From NCBI RefSeq assembly GCF_003315245.1, contig NZ_QNRT01000004.1:186001-250000 (forward strand): a stretch of DNA of 64,000 nucleotides, written 5' to 3'. Shown piece after piece: positions 1-8,510 of this stretch (position 1 is its first letter; the number at the start of each line of letters is the position of its first letter). The stretch comes from Arenicella xantha (GTDB lineage: Bacteria; Pseudomonadota; Gammaproteobacteria; Arenicellales; Arenicellaceae). The translations under genes and the position numbers were made by a program. The notes under the pieces were generated by a model. The model saw only the letters and a list, made by a program, of their open reading frames with translations, had not been told where the DNA came from and did no database searches.

Positions 1-1617
1 GATCAAATCAATAGGGTCTAATACATTGCCTTTAGACTTAGACATTTTTTGACCTTCTTGGTCACGCACTAAGCCGTGAATGTAGACCTCTTTAAAAGGC
101 ACTTGGCCAGTGAATTTAAGGCCGAACATGATCATTCGAGCAACCCAGAAGAAAATGATATCGAAGCCGGTGACCAACACGTTGGTTGGATAGTATTTGG
201 CAAGTTCTGGTGTTTGTTGTGGCCAACCTAGAGTTGAAAATGGCCACAAGGCGGATGAGAACCAAGTGTCGAGAACGTCTTCTTCTTGACGTAATACGGC
301 GTCGGCTCCGGCTTTTTGTTGAGCCTCTTCAAGTGATCGTGCTACAAATATATTGCCATCTTGGTCATACCACGCTGGAATTCGGTGGCCCCACCAGATT
401 TGACGAGAAATACACCAGTCTTCAATGTTGCGCATCCATTCAAAGTAGGTGTTTTGCCAGTTTTCCGGCACGAACTTAATATCGCCGTCTTCCACGACTT
501 TAATGGCTTGTTTAGCCAAAGGTTCAACTTTGACATACCATTGGTCTGTCAAATACGGTTCAATAACCGCATTCGAGCGGTCTCCTCGAGGCACCATTAG
601 TTTGTGATCGTCAATCTTTTCTAGCAGGCCAGCGCTCTCGAAATCAGCGATTATTTGTTTGCGCGCGACGTAGCGATCGAGCCCGTGGTACGGTGAGTCG
701 GGCAGAGAAATTGCGGCATTATCATCTAATATGTTTATCTTTGCTAAGTCGTGTCGCTTGCCGACTTCATAATCGTTGAAGTCATGAGCTGGGGTAATCT
801 TTACGCAACCCGAGCCGAACTCAGGGTCGACGTAATCATCCGCGATGATCGGAATTTTCCGATCAGTTAAGGGCAAGTCAATGGTCTTGCCGACTAAGTG
901 TTGGTAACGTTCGTCATCAGGATGCACCGCGACGGCGCTATCACCAAGCATGGTCTCAGGCCGAGTTGTTGCGACAATTAAGTAACTACTTGGGTCGTCA
1001 CTTAGCGGATAGCGAAGATGCCAAAGGTGGCCATTTTCTTCCGCTGATTCGACCTCGAGATCAGAAACCGCTGTGTGCAATACTGGGTCCCAATTGACTA
1101 AGCGTTTGCCTCGGTAAATAAGGTCTTCTTCATACAATTTAACGAAGACTTCTTGGACCGCGTCGGAGAGTCCATCGTCCATCGTGAAGCGTTCACGAGT
1201 CCAATCGATAGCCGCGCCCATGCGTCGCAGTTGACCGGTAATTGTGCCGCCCGACTCAGCCTTCCATTCCCAAATTTTCTCGATAAATTTTTCACGGCCA
1301 AGGTCGTGGCGCGAAATATTGTCGGCCGCTAGTTGGCGTTCCACCACCATTTGCGTCGCGATACCAGCGTGATCGGTACCGACTTGCCACAGCGTTTGAT
1401 CGCCTTTCATGCGATGGTAGCGCGTTAGCAGGTCCATGATCGTGTCTTGAAACGCGTGCCCCATATGTAAGCTACCGGTGACATTCGGCGGGGGAATCAT
1501 AATGCAGTAGGCCGAGTCTGAGTCACGCGCTGCAAAATTATTATTTGCTTCCCAGCGTTTATAAATTGCCTGTTCTATATTGGCTGGCTGATACTGATTG
1601 TCGAGCGCGTTGGTCAT
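1..1617 (-). CDS. valS: Valine--tRNA ligase, C-terminal part missing at window edge
   Basis: Class I aminoacyl-tRNA synthetase that charges tRNA-Val in the cytoplasm. The reverse strand is open from an ATG at 1615-1617 to base 1, giving the first 539 codons of a protein that is usually about 900-950 residues, so the gene runs off the window. The N-terminal region carries [15 protein letters not shown] (the HIGH-type ATP site, here HMGH) and, close to the window edge, the second signature KMSKSKGN. Between them lies the CP1 editing region ([12 protein letters not shown], then ITPAHDFND). Its downstream part and the anticodon-binding domain are not visible. It lies upstream of nothing in this window; holC and pepA precede it on the same strand, an arrangement (pepA-holC-valS) common in gammaproteobacteria. 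Confidence 0.97.
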   Translation of the reverse strand, partial: MTNALDNQYQPANIEQAIYKRWEANNNFAARDSDSAYCIMIPPPNVTGSLHMGHAFQDTIMDLLTRYHRMKGDQTLWQVGTDHAGIATQMVVERQLAADNISRHDLGREKFIEKIWEWKAESGGTITGQLRRMGAAIDWTRERFTMDDGLSDAVQEVFVKLYEEDLIYRGKRLVNWDPVLHTAVSDLEVESAEENGHLWHLRYPLSDDPSSYLIVATTRPETMLGDSAVAVHPDDERYQHLVGKTIDLPLTDRKIPIIADDYVDPEFGSGCVKITPAHDFNDYEVGKRHDLAKINILDDNAAISLPDSPYHGLDRYVARKQIIADFESAGLLEKIDDHKLMVPRGDRSNAVIEPYLTDQWYVKVEPLAKQAIKVVEDGDIKFVPENWQNTYFEWMRNIEDWCISRQIWWGHRIPAWYDQDGNIFVARSLEEAQQKAGADAVLRQEEDVLDTWFSSALWPFSTLGWPQQTPELAKYYPTNVLVTGFDIIFFWVARMIMFGLKFTGQVPFKEVYIHGLVRDQEGQKMSKSKGNVLDPIDLI

Positions 1618-1753
1618 GGTGTTGATTATGTGGGTTAAATTATTCGTTCAAACGACCAATTATACGTTCTTGCAGAGTTAGATTCAGCTGCAATTGGTCA
1701 TTGCCGGTGGGTTTAGCTTGATTGTGTGGTGATCGAGCTTGTCGTGTCAGAAA

Positions 1754-2197
1754 TTATAGTTCGATTGTATGCGTTTTTAGCTCGAATCCTTCCGACTGGT
1801 AGCGTTTATATCGTGCTCTGGCGGCTTGTTTTGCATCGTCGTCAGCATCCACAATCTCGGCTATTCGAGCAAAGTGATGGCTAAATAGCGGGATTGTGGT
1901 GCCGACGTTGATTAATACATCGTACTGCCGTTCGAGCACTGTCGGAGTCACGTCATTTTGACCTCCGATATGGACTGCCGACAACGGCTTTGCTTCTTCA
2001 AGTTTGTCGTGAGCAACGAAGCTGGTATCTGAAAACGACCATAGAATTGAATCCAGTGCGGCGGTATCGGCACTGGACTCAGTCACAATCAGCGCGCGTT
2101 TATCCAAGCGTTGCAGCTTGTTGGCTAAACGACCAGCCAGTTTAAACTTGGCTTGATTAACGTGATTCGAAATCAGATAAAAATCAACCTGCTTCAT
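1754..2197 (-). CDS. holC: DNA polymerase III subunit chi
   Basis: Chi subunit of the DNA polymerase III clamp-loader complex, which links the replisome to single-strand-binding protein. The protein begins MKQVDFYLI and has the small alpha/beta fold expected of chi: an early LANKLQRLDKRALIV segment, DSILWSFSDTSFVAHD, and ADDDAKQAARARYKRYQSEGFEL near the end. Length is about 147 residues, normal for the family. An upstream in-frame TTG at 2209 would add four residues; I prefer the ATG at 2197 because it gives the conserved MKQVDFY start. It sits 17 bases behind pepA and ahead of valS, the standard pepA-holC-valS order, so probably cotranscribed. Confidence 0.92.
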   Translation of the reverse strand: MKQVDFYLISNHVNQAKFKLAGRLANKLQRLDKRALIVTESSADTAALDSILWSFSDTSFVAHDKLEEAKPLSAVHIGGQNDVTPTVLERQYDVLINVGTTIPLFSHHFARIAEIVDADDDAKQAARARYKRYQSEGFELKTHTIEL

Positions 2198-2213
2198 GCT
2201 CGTATCCAATGCT

Positions 2214-3701
2214 CTAGCAGCGGTCGATAAGGTATTGAGTTAAAATGGGCACCGCGCGACCCGTTGCTCGCTTACCTGCTGAACCGCCCCATGCTGTGCC
2301 TGCGATGTCGAGATGAGTCCAGCGAAAATTCTCAGTGAAATAAGACAGAAAACACGCAGCTGTAATGGTTCCTGCAGATGGCCCACCAATGTTGGCAAGA
2401 TCGGCAAAATCACTTTTGAGCTGCTTTTTATAGGTCTCTTTAATCGGTAGTTGCCAGGCGAAATCAAGGCTGGTTTCGCCAGCTTGAAGCACTTCGTCGA
2501 TCATCTCTTGATTATTGCCGAGGACTCCGGCTGTTTGATGCCCTAGCGCGACGATGACGGCGCCGGTCAGTGTGGCGATGTCGATCACAGATGCTGGTTT
2601 ATAGCGTTCGGCATAGGTTAGTGCGTCGCATAATATTAATCGACCTTCGGCATCGGTGTTTAAAATTTCAATAGTTTGGCCTGACATACTGGTGACCACG
2701 TCGCCTGGCTTATTAGCTATACCGTCTGGCAGGTTTTCAGAGCTTGGGATAATGCCAACAACGTTGATGGGCAGTTCCATTTCGGCGGCCGCTTGAATAG
2801 CGCCAAACACGCTGGCTGCACCGCACATATCATATTTCATCTCGTCCATTTTGGGCGACGGTTTGAGTGATATACCGCCGGCATCAAAGGTTAGACCTTT
2901 GCCTACTAACACGTGCGGCGCGGCTTTGCTGCTTTTAGCGCCTTTGTATTCCATGATGATTAACTTAGCCGGTTCACGGCTGCCTTTGCTTACCGACAGC
3001 AATGAGCCCATACCCAGCTCTTCCATCTGTTTTTCCGACAAGATTTTGACTTTCAGACCATGCGATCGACCGAGTTGTCGAGCTTGGCTGGCCAGGTAGG
3101 TCGGGGTACAGACGTTCCCTGGCATATTACCGAGATCCTTGGCGAGCGTTTTACCGTTATGGATCGCCAAGCCGATGGCCGCAGACTTCTTTGCTAAGCC
3201 GAGTAGTTTTTTGTCTTCACACCACAGGGTCGCTTTAAATTCGGCGTTGGGTTTTGGGCCACGCGCAGATTTAGGCTGCATCACATATTGGTACTCGATA
3301 TCGCCAAGCGCTTCGATTAAATGGCGACTAACTGTTTCGATATCGCTTTTGGCGACCAATGCGTCTAGGTCAAATGTCGCGCTATTCACTTTGAGTGCTT
3401 TTAATTTGCTGGCAACCGACTCGAGTATCTCGCGAACTGTTTCGGTCGATAGGTTCTTTTCGGTGCCGGTACCCAGCATTAATACATGGTTCGCGGCTAG
3501 GCCAGATGGCACCATTAGGCTGACTATCTCTCCTTGAGCGGCAGCAAACTGTTTGCTTGACTGTAAACGGTCTAAAGCGCCGTCGGTAGCAGCATTTAAT
3601 TCGCTGTTTTGCGATGCAATTTTCTTGAGAGGTTTTAGTGCCACTACTAAGCAGTCAGTTTTCTGTTGAAGATTTTTTGCGGACTTGAATAAAATTTTCA
3701 C
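2214..3701 (-). CDS. pepA: Leucyl aminopeptidase (M17 family)
   Basis: Cytoplasmic M17 metallo-aminopeptidase that removes N-terminal residues from peptides; in Escherichia coli the same protein also binds DNA in Xer recombination and carAB control. At 495 residues it matches the family. The C-terminal catalytic domain has the metal-site sequence GKGLTFDAGGISLKP, then MKYDMCGAA and the signature NTDAEGRL. The N-terminal part is less conserved, as usual. The start is GTG at 3699-3701, preceded by TAGGGA at a suitable distance. It is divergent from lptF across a 142 bp gap, as in many gammaproteobacteria, and is followed closely by holC. Confidence 0.96.
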   Translation of the reverse strand: MKILFKSAKNLQQKTDCLVVALKPLKKIASQNSELNAATDGALDRLQSSKQFAAAQGEIVSLMVPSGLAANHVLMLGTGTEKNLSTETVREILESVASKLKALKVNSATFDLDALVAKSDIETVSRHLIEALGDIEYQYVMQPKSARGPKPNAEFKATLWCEDKKLLGLAKKSAAIGLAIHNGKTLAKDLGNMPGNVCTPTYLASQARQLGRSHGLKVKILSEKQMEELGMGSLLSVSKGSREPAKLIIMEYKGAKSSKAAPHVLVGKGLTFDAGGISLKPSPKMDEMKYDMCGAASVFGAIQAAAEMELPINVVGIIPSSENLPDGIANKPGDVVTSMSGQTIEILNTDAEGRLILCDALTYAERYKPASVIDIATLTGAVIVALGHQTAGVLGNNQEMIDEVLQAGETSLDFAWQLPIKETYKKQLKSDFADLANIGGPSAGTITAACFLSYFTENFRWTHLDIAGTAWGGSAGKRATGRAVPILTQYLIDRC

Positions 3702-3732
3702 GAGTATTCCCTATCTTAATGTTTAGTCTTTC

Positions 3733-3761
3733 GCCATTTTGTATGGATTGCTTGTTACAAT
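3733..3761 (+). promoter_or_regulatory. Candidate lptFG promoter (extended -10)
   Basis: In the pepA-lptF gap there is TGTTACAAT at 3753-3761, an extended -10 element of the TGnTATAAT type. The -35 region at about 3733-3738 is weak (GCCATT). Transcription would begin near 3768 and leave a leader of about 75 bases before lptF. This was read by eye. Confidence 0.35.
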
Positions 3762-3843
3762 GTGGCGCTTTTCCCGATTATAGCCTGAAATGAGTCGTAG
3801 CCGAGTAGTCCGCCTAATACCTACTAATGATTATCACTAAATT

Positions 3844-4953
3844 ATGATTATCGACAAATCCTTTATCACCGAGGTATTGCGTACAGCGCTGGCCGTTACG
3901 TTTGTAATTATCAGTATTTTTCTCGTAATGCGGGTTATGGGATTCCTTAGTCAAGCGGCGGAAGGAATCATTCCTGTTGGCGGAGTATTGAGTCTAGTGG
4001 TGTTGAAAATGGTGTCCTATTTGGATGTCATGCTGCCGCTGATGTTTTACATAGCACTGATTATGGTATTAAACCGTTGGTACTCAGATCAAGAGATGGC
4101 GGTACTGGCTAGCGCAGGATTGGGATTATTTCATTTTTTGAAGCCGCTCGGTGTGTTGATTATTATGCTGGGCGGGCTAGTTGCGTTTTTTTCCTTCTAT
4201 CTAACGCCGTTGTCGTTAGCGCAAGGTTACAAGCTCGAGCAAGAGTTTCGTCAGAGTAGTGAAGTCTCTGGTGTTGTTACGGGCCGCTTCGTTGAAGCTA
4301 AAGACGGGAATGGGGTTTATTTTATTGAAGACTACAACCGCAAGACTGGTAACTATGAGAACGTATTCGCTTATCGCGCATCGTTTGAGCGAGAAGGCGT
4401 GGTGGTTGCAAAAACCGCATATCGCACGGAAGATGAAAAGACGCAAGACCAGTTTTTAGTGCTTATTAACGGCTCTCGTTATGAAGGTGTGCCGGGCTCG
4501 CCCGATTATCGCGTGGTTGATTTCGAGAAATATGCCTTACGCATTGAGCCGAAGAATCAAACCAAGTTGTATCTTCCTGTGCGCTCTCGACCCAATAGTG
4601 AGTTGATGGATGCCGACGATCCGAAGTTGCGTAGTGAGTGGTATTGGCGAGTCGCTAAAATATTTACTCTGCCAGTGCTGGCTATTTTCGCACTGGCTTT
4701 GAGTCATGTTGACTCGCGTAGAGGAAAGTCGACCGGATTGATATTGGCTTTCTTGGTGTATCTCACGTATACCAACCTGCTGGGTTACACGGTCGCGCTG
4801 GTGAAGAAAGGTGAGGCCACCACAGGGCTGCCGATTTGGTCAGTTCACGCAGCCTACTTTTTGTTGGCATGTTACTGCTTATATAGGCGTAACTACAATT
4901 TGCCGCTGATTCCTCAGATACGTTTTCGACCGCGTCAAGCGAAGGTGGCCTAG
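3844..4953 (+). CDS. lptF: LPS export ABC transporter permease LptF
   Basis: Inner-membrane permease of the LptB2FGC complex, which extracts lipopolysaccharide and feeds it into the periplasmic Lpt bridge. The 369-residue protein has the family layout: hydrophobic helices near residues 12-120, a periplasmic beta-jellyroll region from about 125 to 270 (for example GRFVEAKDGNGVYFIEDY), then C-terminal helices from about 275. The start is ATG at 3844. lptG begins one base after its stop codon, so the two subunits are translationally coupled. It is divergent from pepA. Confidence 0.95.
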   Translation: MIIDKSFITEVLRTALAVTFVIISIFLVMRVMGFLSQAAEGIIPVGGVLSLVVLKMVSYLDVMLPLMFYIALIMVLNRWYSDQEMAVLASAGLGLFHFLKPLGVLIIMLGGLVAFFSFYLTPLSLAQGYKLEQEFRQSSEVSGVVTGRFVEAKDGNGVYFIEDYNRKTGNYENVFAYRASFEREGVVVAKTAYRTEDEKTQDQFLVLINGSRYEGVPGSPDYRVVDFEKYALRIEPKNQTKLYLPVRSRPNSELMDADDPKLRSEWYWRVAKIFTLPVLAIFALALSHVDSRRGKSTGLILAFLVYLTYTNLLGYTVALVKKGEATTGLPIWSVHAAYFLLACYCLYRRNYNLPLIPQIRFRPRQAKVA

Positions 4954-4954
4954 T

Positions 4955-6025
4955 ATGAGGATTCTTGATCTTTACATCGGCAAGATTTTGTTGCGCTACA
5001 TCATGGTTACGATTGTGGTGCTGCTTGGTCTATTTACCTTCGTGAGCTTTATTGATGAGCTAGGTGATTTGGATCGAGGTAGCTACGGGATTATGCAAGT
5101 TCTGCAACACGTTATCCTGAGCATTCCGAAGACCTTATATGAAGTCTTTCCGATGGCCGCCTTGATTGGCTCTATTTTGGGTTTGTCGACGCTCGCGCGA
5201 GACTCAGAGTTAGTCGTAATGCGAGCGGCGGGCATTTCAATTCAGCGCATCGTCTTTTCAGTAGTCAAAGTCGGTATTTTATTGGCTGTCGTCGCCATGA
5301 TCATGGGCGAGGTTGTGTCGCCTTATACAGAGACGCGGGCGCTCGAAGTCAAAGCGGAGTCGATTCAAAATAAAGGCGGGCGCAAAGGTAATTTTGGGGT
5401 TTGGATGCGAGATGACAATACCTACGTCAATATTGGCGAGGTATTGCCTGATTTAACGTTATTGAACATCAAAATATTTGAGTTCGATAATCAGAATTAT
5501 TTGCGCTTTCTCTCGACTGCTAAACAAGGCGAATACAGTGAAGACAACCAGCGTTGGGTTCTGAAAGGTTTACGGCGCACGATGATTAATGACGAGAGTT
5601 CGGCGGCGGACGAAGTTACCGCGGCGTACTGGAGTACTGTGGTCGAGCCTGAAATTTTACGTGTGTTCCAAACCAAAGCTGACCAGCTTTCTATTTGGCA
5701 ACTCAAAAACTACATTGCTCACCTAAAGTCGAATAAGCAAGATACATCTAGTTACGAGCTGACATTTTGGTCCAAAATTGTGACGCCATTTGCCACCTTG
5801 GTAATGTTGATTTTAGCCGTGCCTTTTGTATTTAAAGAATCTCGTAGTGGTAACCTTGGCCGTAGCTTGTTTTCTGGAATTATGATTGGTTTGGCGTTTT
5901 TTATCCTGAACCAAGCCTTCAGCTACTTTGTTACGCTATTTAGTATTCCACCGATGTTGGGGGCGGCTCTTCCGACCATGCTGGTCTGCGCGTTGAGTAT
6001 TCATATGATACGGCGAATTGTCTGA
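4955..6025 (+). CDS. lptG: LPS export ABC transporter permease LptG
   Basis: Second permease of the LptB2FGC lipopolysaccharide exporter. The 356-residue protein begins MRILDLYIGKILLRYI, typical of LptG, with transmembrane helices at about 15-35, 60-80 and 100-120, a periplasmic domain (KGNFGVWMRDDNTYVNIG onward), and C-terminal helices including VTPFATLVMLILAVPFVF and a final pair ending at the C-terminus. It follows lptF with a one-base gap. The ATPase LptB and LptC are not in this window, which is the usual situation because they are encoded at another locus. Confidence 0.95.
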   Translation: MRILDLYIGKILLRYIMVTIVVLLGLFTFVSFIDELGDLDRGSYGIMQVLQHVILSIPKTLYEVFPMAALIGSILGLSTLARDSELVVMRAAGISIQRIVFSVVKVGILLAVVAMIMGEVVSPYTETRALEVKAESIQNKGGRKGNFGVWMRDDNTYVNIGEVLPDLTLLNIKIFEFDNQNYLRFLSTAKQGEYSEDNQRWVLKGLRRTMINDESSAADEVTAAYWSTVVEPEILRVFQTKADQLSIWQLKNYIAHLKSNKQDTSSYELTFWSKIVTPFATLVMLILAVPFVFKESRSGNLGRSLFSGIMIGLAFFILNQAFSYFVTLFSIPPMLGAALPTMLVCALSIHMIRRIV

Positions 6026-6084
6026 CGAGGTTCTGGATCGATCGCGTAGTATCGCCAAGTGGATAGTATCGCATCACTAATCTC

Positions 6085-6143
6085 GGTCGAGCAGCCGCTA
6101 AGTTTCAGGCTTTGTTGGTAATCTAAAGCTTAGCCGCTCGACC
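6085..6143. repeat. Imperfect inverted repeat between convergent lptG and RDD gene
   Basis: GGTCGAGC-AGCC-GCTAAG (6085-6102) is mirrored by CTTAGC-C-GCTCGACC (6129-6143), so the RNA could fold into a stem with a small internal bulge and a loop of about 26 bases. It lies between two convergent genes, where a bidirectional terminator would be expected, but there is no clean run of T after either arm. It could also be a dispersed palindromic repeat; one copy cannot decide. Confidence 0.4.
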
Positions 6144-6178
6144 AATTTATCGATGCTTTTGCGGTCAGTGCCCTTGGT

Positions 6179-6664
6179 CTATTTCGACTTTGGTTTGTGC
6201 CGGATAATTTTGGTGTCGGTGAGTATGTCGTGCCAAGCTAGGTTCTCTCGATTTAATAGAATCCAAGTAAAGCCAAGTCCGATAGCGCCCCAAGAAACCA
6301 TCGCGAATAAACCGCGCTTAATAGCAAGCGGCCAATCAACAAATTTACCGTTTGGTTTGATTAAGTATAAATTCCAAGCCTTCATTCCTGGCGTTTGACC
6401 GCCGTGGGTCCAGAACCATCCATAGTAAAATAAGCCAAGCGTGATGGCGTTGATGATGACAATGATCAAGCCAATTAGCTTGCCTAAATCCGTCAATGAC
6501 CGGTTACTTGCTTGTGTGCTTGCTAGCTCAAATAGCGCGTCAGGAGCGATTACAAACTTATACAACGCCATTAATAATGCCGAAGACAGAAACACTAGAC
6601 TAAAGAGTAACAGGCCGTCATAAATCATGACAAGGAAGCGTTTAAATAGGCCGACAGATTGCAT
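6179..6664 (-). CDS. RDD family membrane protein
   Basis: Small integral membrane protein of 161 residues with the RDD-domain pattern: an N-terminal FKRFLVMIYDGLLLFSLVFL helix with the Arg/Asp signature, a second helix near residues 60-80 (LIGLIIVIINAITLGLFYYG), GGQTPGMKAWNLYLI in the middle, and a third helix at about 115-135, ending with LAWHDILTDTKII. RDD proteins have no single known function; some are linked to ion exchange or transport. The conserved W-x-D-x-L-T-x-T end supports the family call. It stands alone, convergent with lptG, and its upstream side faces the AT-rich gap with DnaA boxes. Confidence 0.85.
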   Translation of the reverse strand: MQSVGLFKRFLVMIYDGLLLFSLVFLSSALLMALYKFVIAPDALFELASTQASNRSLTDLGKLIGLIIVIINAITLGLFYYGWFWTHGGQTPGMKAWNLYLIKPNGKFVDWPLAIKRGLFAMVSWGAIGLGFTWILLNRENLAWHDILTDTKIIRHKPKSK

Positions 6665-7287
6665 TGTTAAGGGTTCTCGCTGAATAAGGTGATTTGGTGA
6701 TAAGTGCTGAACGTAAGTGAGTTGTACACAATCCTGTAGTTTCGGGTCAAATATTGCAGATTAGTGAATATTGTTACCAGATCAGGTTTCTTTGTTTATG
6801 TAAGTTATTGATATATAACACTAAAAATAATTGATTAAAAATTAAGCAATTTTCTCTAATGGTGATGCCGTATCGTGTTTACGTACTTTGTTCACAAAGT
6901 TATCCACAATTTTTGTGGATAAGTAAAATGCGCTGAGCAACGGTTTTCTGACTATACCGTATGCGCCGCGAATCATACATATTTAGTCTAGATTAGGCGC
7001 GCCTAAGCTACGTGATATTTCACCAGCTCAAGACCTATTTAGCCAGATTGATCATTGAAACCTGCTCTCGTATTAGATAGATTGTTGGTGCAGATAATAA
7101 GTCGATTTAACTGCAACTAGAGGAAAGCCGGCGAGTTGTTAGACGTCTGACTAAGGACGGTTACTTTGTAAAAATCCCTCGACATTATTAGCGTAAATAT
7201 GGCTTATACTAAATAGCATCTAGAAAATACCAATCAAGTTGGTTCTGACTATTCAGACCTCGCTCACGCTTCACAAGGAGAAACACC
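6665..7287. other. AT-rich intergenic region, candidate replication origin or DnaA-controlled region
   Basis: This gap of about 620 bases has no convincing gene. It contains an AT-rich stretch at about 6790-6860, two perfect DnaA boxes at 6900-6908 (plus) and 6914-6922 (minus), one-mismatch boxes TTGTTCACA at 6888-6896 and TTGTACACA at 6722-6730, and a 14-base perfect palindrome with centre GGCGCGCC at 6993-7006. An AT-rich segment beside clustered DnaA boxes is the layout of a bacterial origin, but the usual origin neighbours (dnaA, dnaN, mnmG, rpmH) are absent from the window. It also holds the promoters of the flanking genes. A good ribosome-binding site, AAGGAG, lies just before the gene at 7288. 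Confidence 0.45.
6888..6922. promoter_or_regulatory. DnaA box cluster
   Basis: TTATCCACA at 6900-6908 and its reverse complement TGTGGATAA at 6914-6922 both match the strict DnaA box exactly. Together they form a 10 bp inverted repeat with a three-base loop. TTGTTCACA at 6888-6896 differs from TTWTNCACA only at position 3. The three boxes lie within 35 bases. The box consensus is established; binding here is inferred. Confidence 0.6.
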
Positions 7288-8460
7288 ATGGCCGATTCAA
7301 CATTTCACTACCTCGACAAAGCGCTTTCTCAAGTCAGAGACCTCGGGTTAATGCCGGAAAAGGTTGATGAGGCGCCAGTTGTATCACTGCTCCAAAAACT
7401 CACCGATATTGACGAGAGTAAAGTAGTCGCTATCGCACGCACCTTAACCCAGGCCTCAGTGTTCAATGACATTGTTCGTGAACAGGTTTCCGAAATGCGA
7501 GTGGGCGAGCGATATGAGCAAATTACCGAATCGTTTAATTCGATTCGCAGCGATGCAAAGCGCATGGTGGACCAGTTGGAAGATGGCAAGGTTGACACCT
7601 TTGAGCGCATCAATAACGTATGGATGAAGGTCAGTCGTGGTGATATCGCATCACGGTTCGATGAGATAAAAGAGGTTTATTTAGAAGTGGCCGAGGACTC
7701 GCGTGATCAAATTGAGCGAGAGCGTGTGATTCTTGAGGCGTATCAAGATTTCCGCGGAGCGATCAAGCAGTCTGAGATTTATGCACTGGATGTGCTTAAG
7801 CAGGCCGAAGCCCTTTGGAACTCAGCCAAAGGTGCATTAGAGCAAGCCAATAGTACGGTGGAAAACTATGCTGGTGAGGATATGACCGAGCGTGCCAAGC
7901 TCGAGTTAGCGCGCGATGAGCGCATGCGAGATTTCCAATTTACCGAAGACCGTTACCAAGTTGCTAAAGACATTTCGGATAACCTCACGGTTAGCTATAA
8001 CACCTCAGAAGTTATCATGGCACGATTAATGCAAACCAATAGTGCCAAGGAGCGTGTGTATAAGCAAGCGATTACGTTCTTTGGCACCAACGAATCAGTG
8101 CTTACCGCGTTAACGGCGTCGTTTACTGGGATGTTTGGTTTGCACGAAAGTACTCAAACGCTAGAAGCGATGAAAGAGGGCGTGTCGAAGAGTCTTGAAG
8201 ACCTCGCTGATATTGGCGGCAAAGTGCAAGAAGCGGCTGTACGGGCCGGATATGGCCCAACCATTAGAGCTGATGCAGTTAAGAAGTTGGTCGATTCAGT
8301 GGTGAGTTTCCAAGAGCGGTCACGTGAAATTATTGATGAAATGCGTGTTTTATCTACCAAAAATGCGGCGGAAATCAGAGACTCAGTCGAAGATGGAAAG
8401 CAGCGTATGGCGCGAATTATTCAGCGTGGTGGCTCGTTGCCCTTATCGAATAAGTTTTAG
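7288..8460 (+). CDS. Helical coiled-coil protein, possibly TelA-like
   Basis: I do not recognise this 390-residue protein with certainty. It is acidic and almost wholly helical, with no signal peptide or membrane segment. Its length and repeated helix pattern (for example NNVWMKVSRGDIASRFDEIKE split by short turns, then FQERSREIIDEMRVL near the end) recall TelA/YaaN 'toxic anion resistance' proteins, but I see no decisive signature. Translation starts at ATG 7288 after a strong AAGGAG. It is the first of three same-strand genes (7288-10914), followed by a single-membrane-segment protein and a second coiled-coil protein, which suggests one complex at the inner membrane. It lies directly beside the DnaA-box region. 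Confidence 0.6.
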   Translation: MADSTFHYLDKALSQVRDLGLMPEKVDEAPVVSLLQKLTDIDESKVVAIARTLTQASVFNDIVREQVSEMRVGERYEQITESFNSIRSDAKRMVDQLEDGKVDTFERINNVWMKVSRGDIASRFDEIKEVYLEVAEDSRDQIERERVILEAYQDFRGAIKQSEIYALDVLKQAEALWNSAKGALEQANSTVENYAGEDMTERAKLELARDERMRDFQFTEDRYQVAKDISDNLTVSYNTSEVIMARLMQTNSAKERVYKQAITFFGTNESVLTALTASFTGMFGLHESTQTLEAMKEGVSKSLEDLADIGGKVQEAAVRAGYGPTIRADAVKKLVDSVVSFQERSREIIDEMRVLSTKNAAEIRDSVEDGKQRMARIIQRGGSLPLSNKF

Positions 8461-8510
8461 TCCTAGCACGACTAAGTTCGTTAGAAACCGACATTTCATA
8501 AGCTAGTTTT

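Noticed and set aside
2198-2209. TTG start adding four residues to holC
   Set aside because: ATG 2197 gives the conserved MKQVDFYL start.
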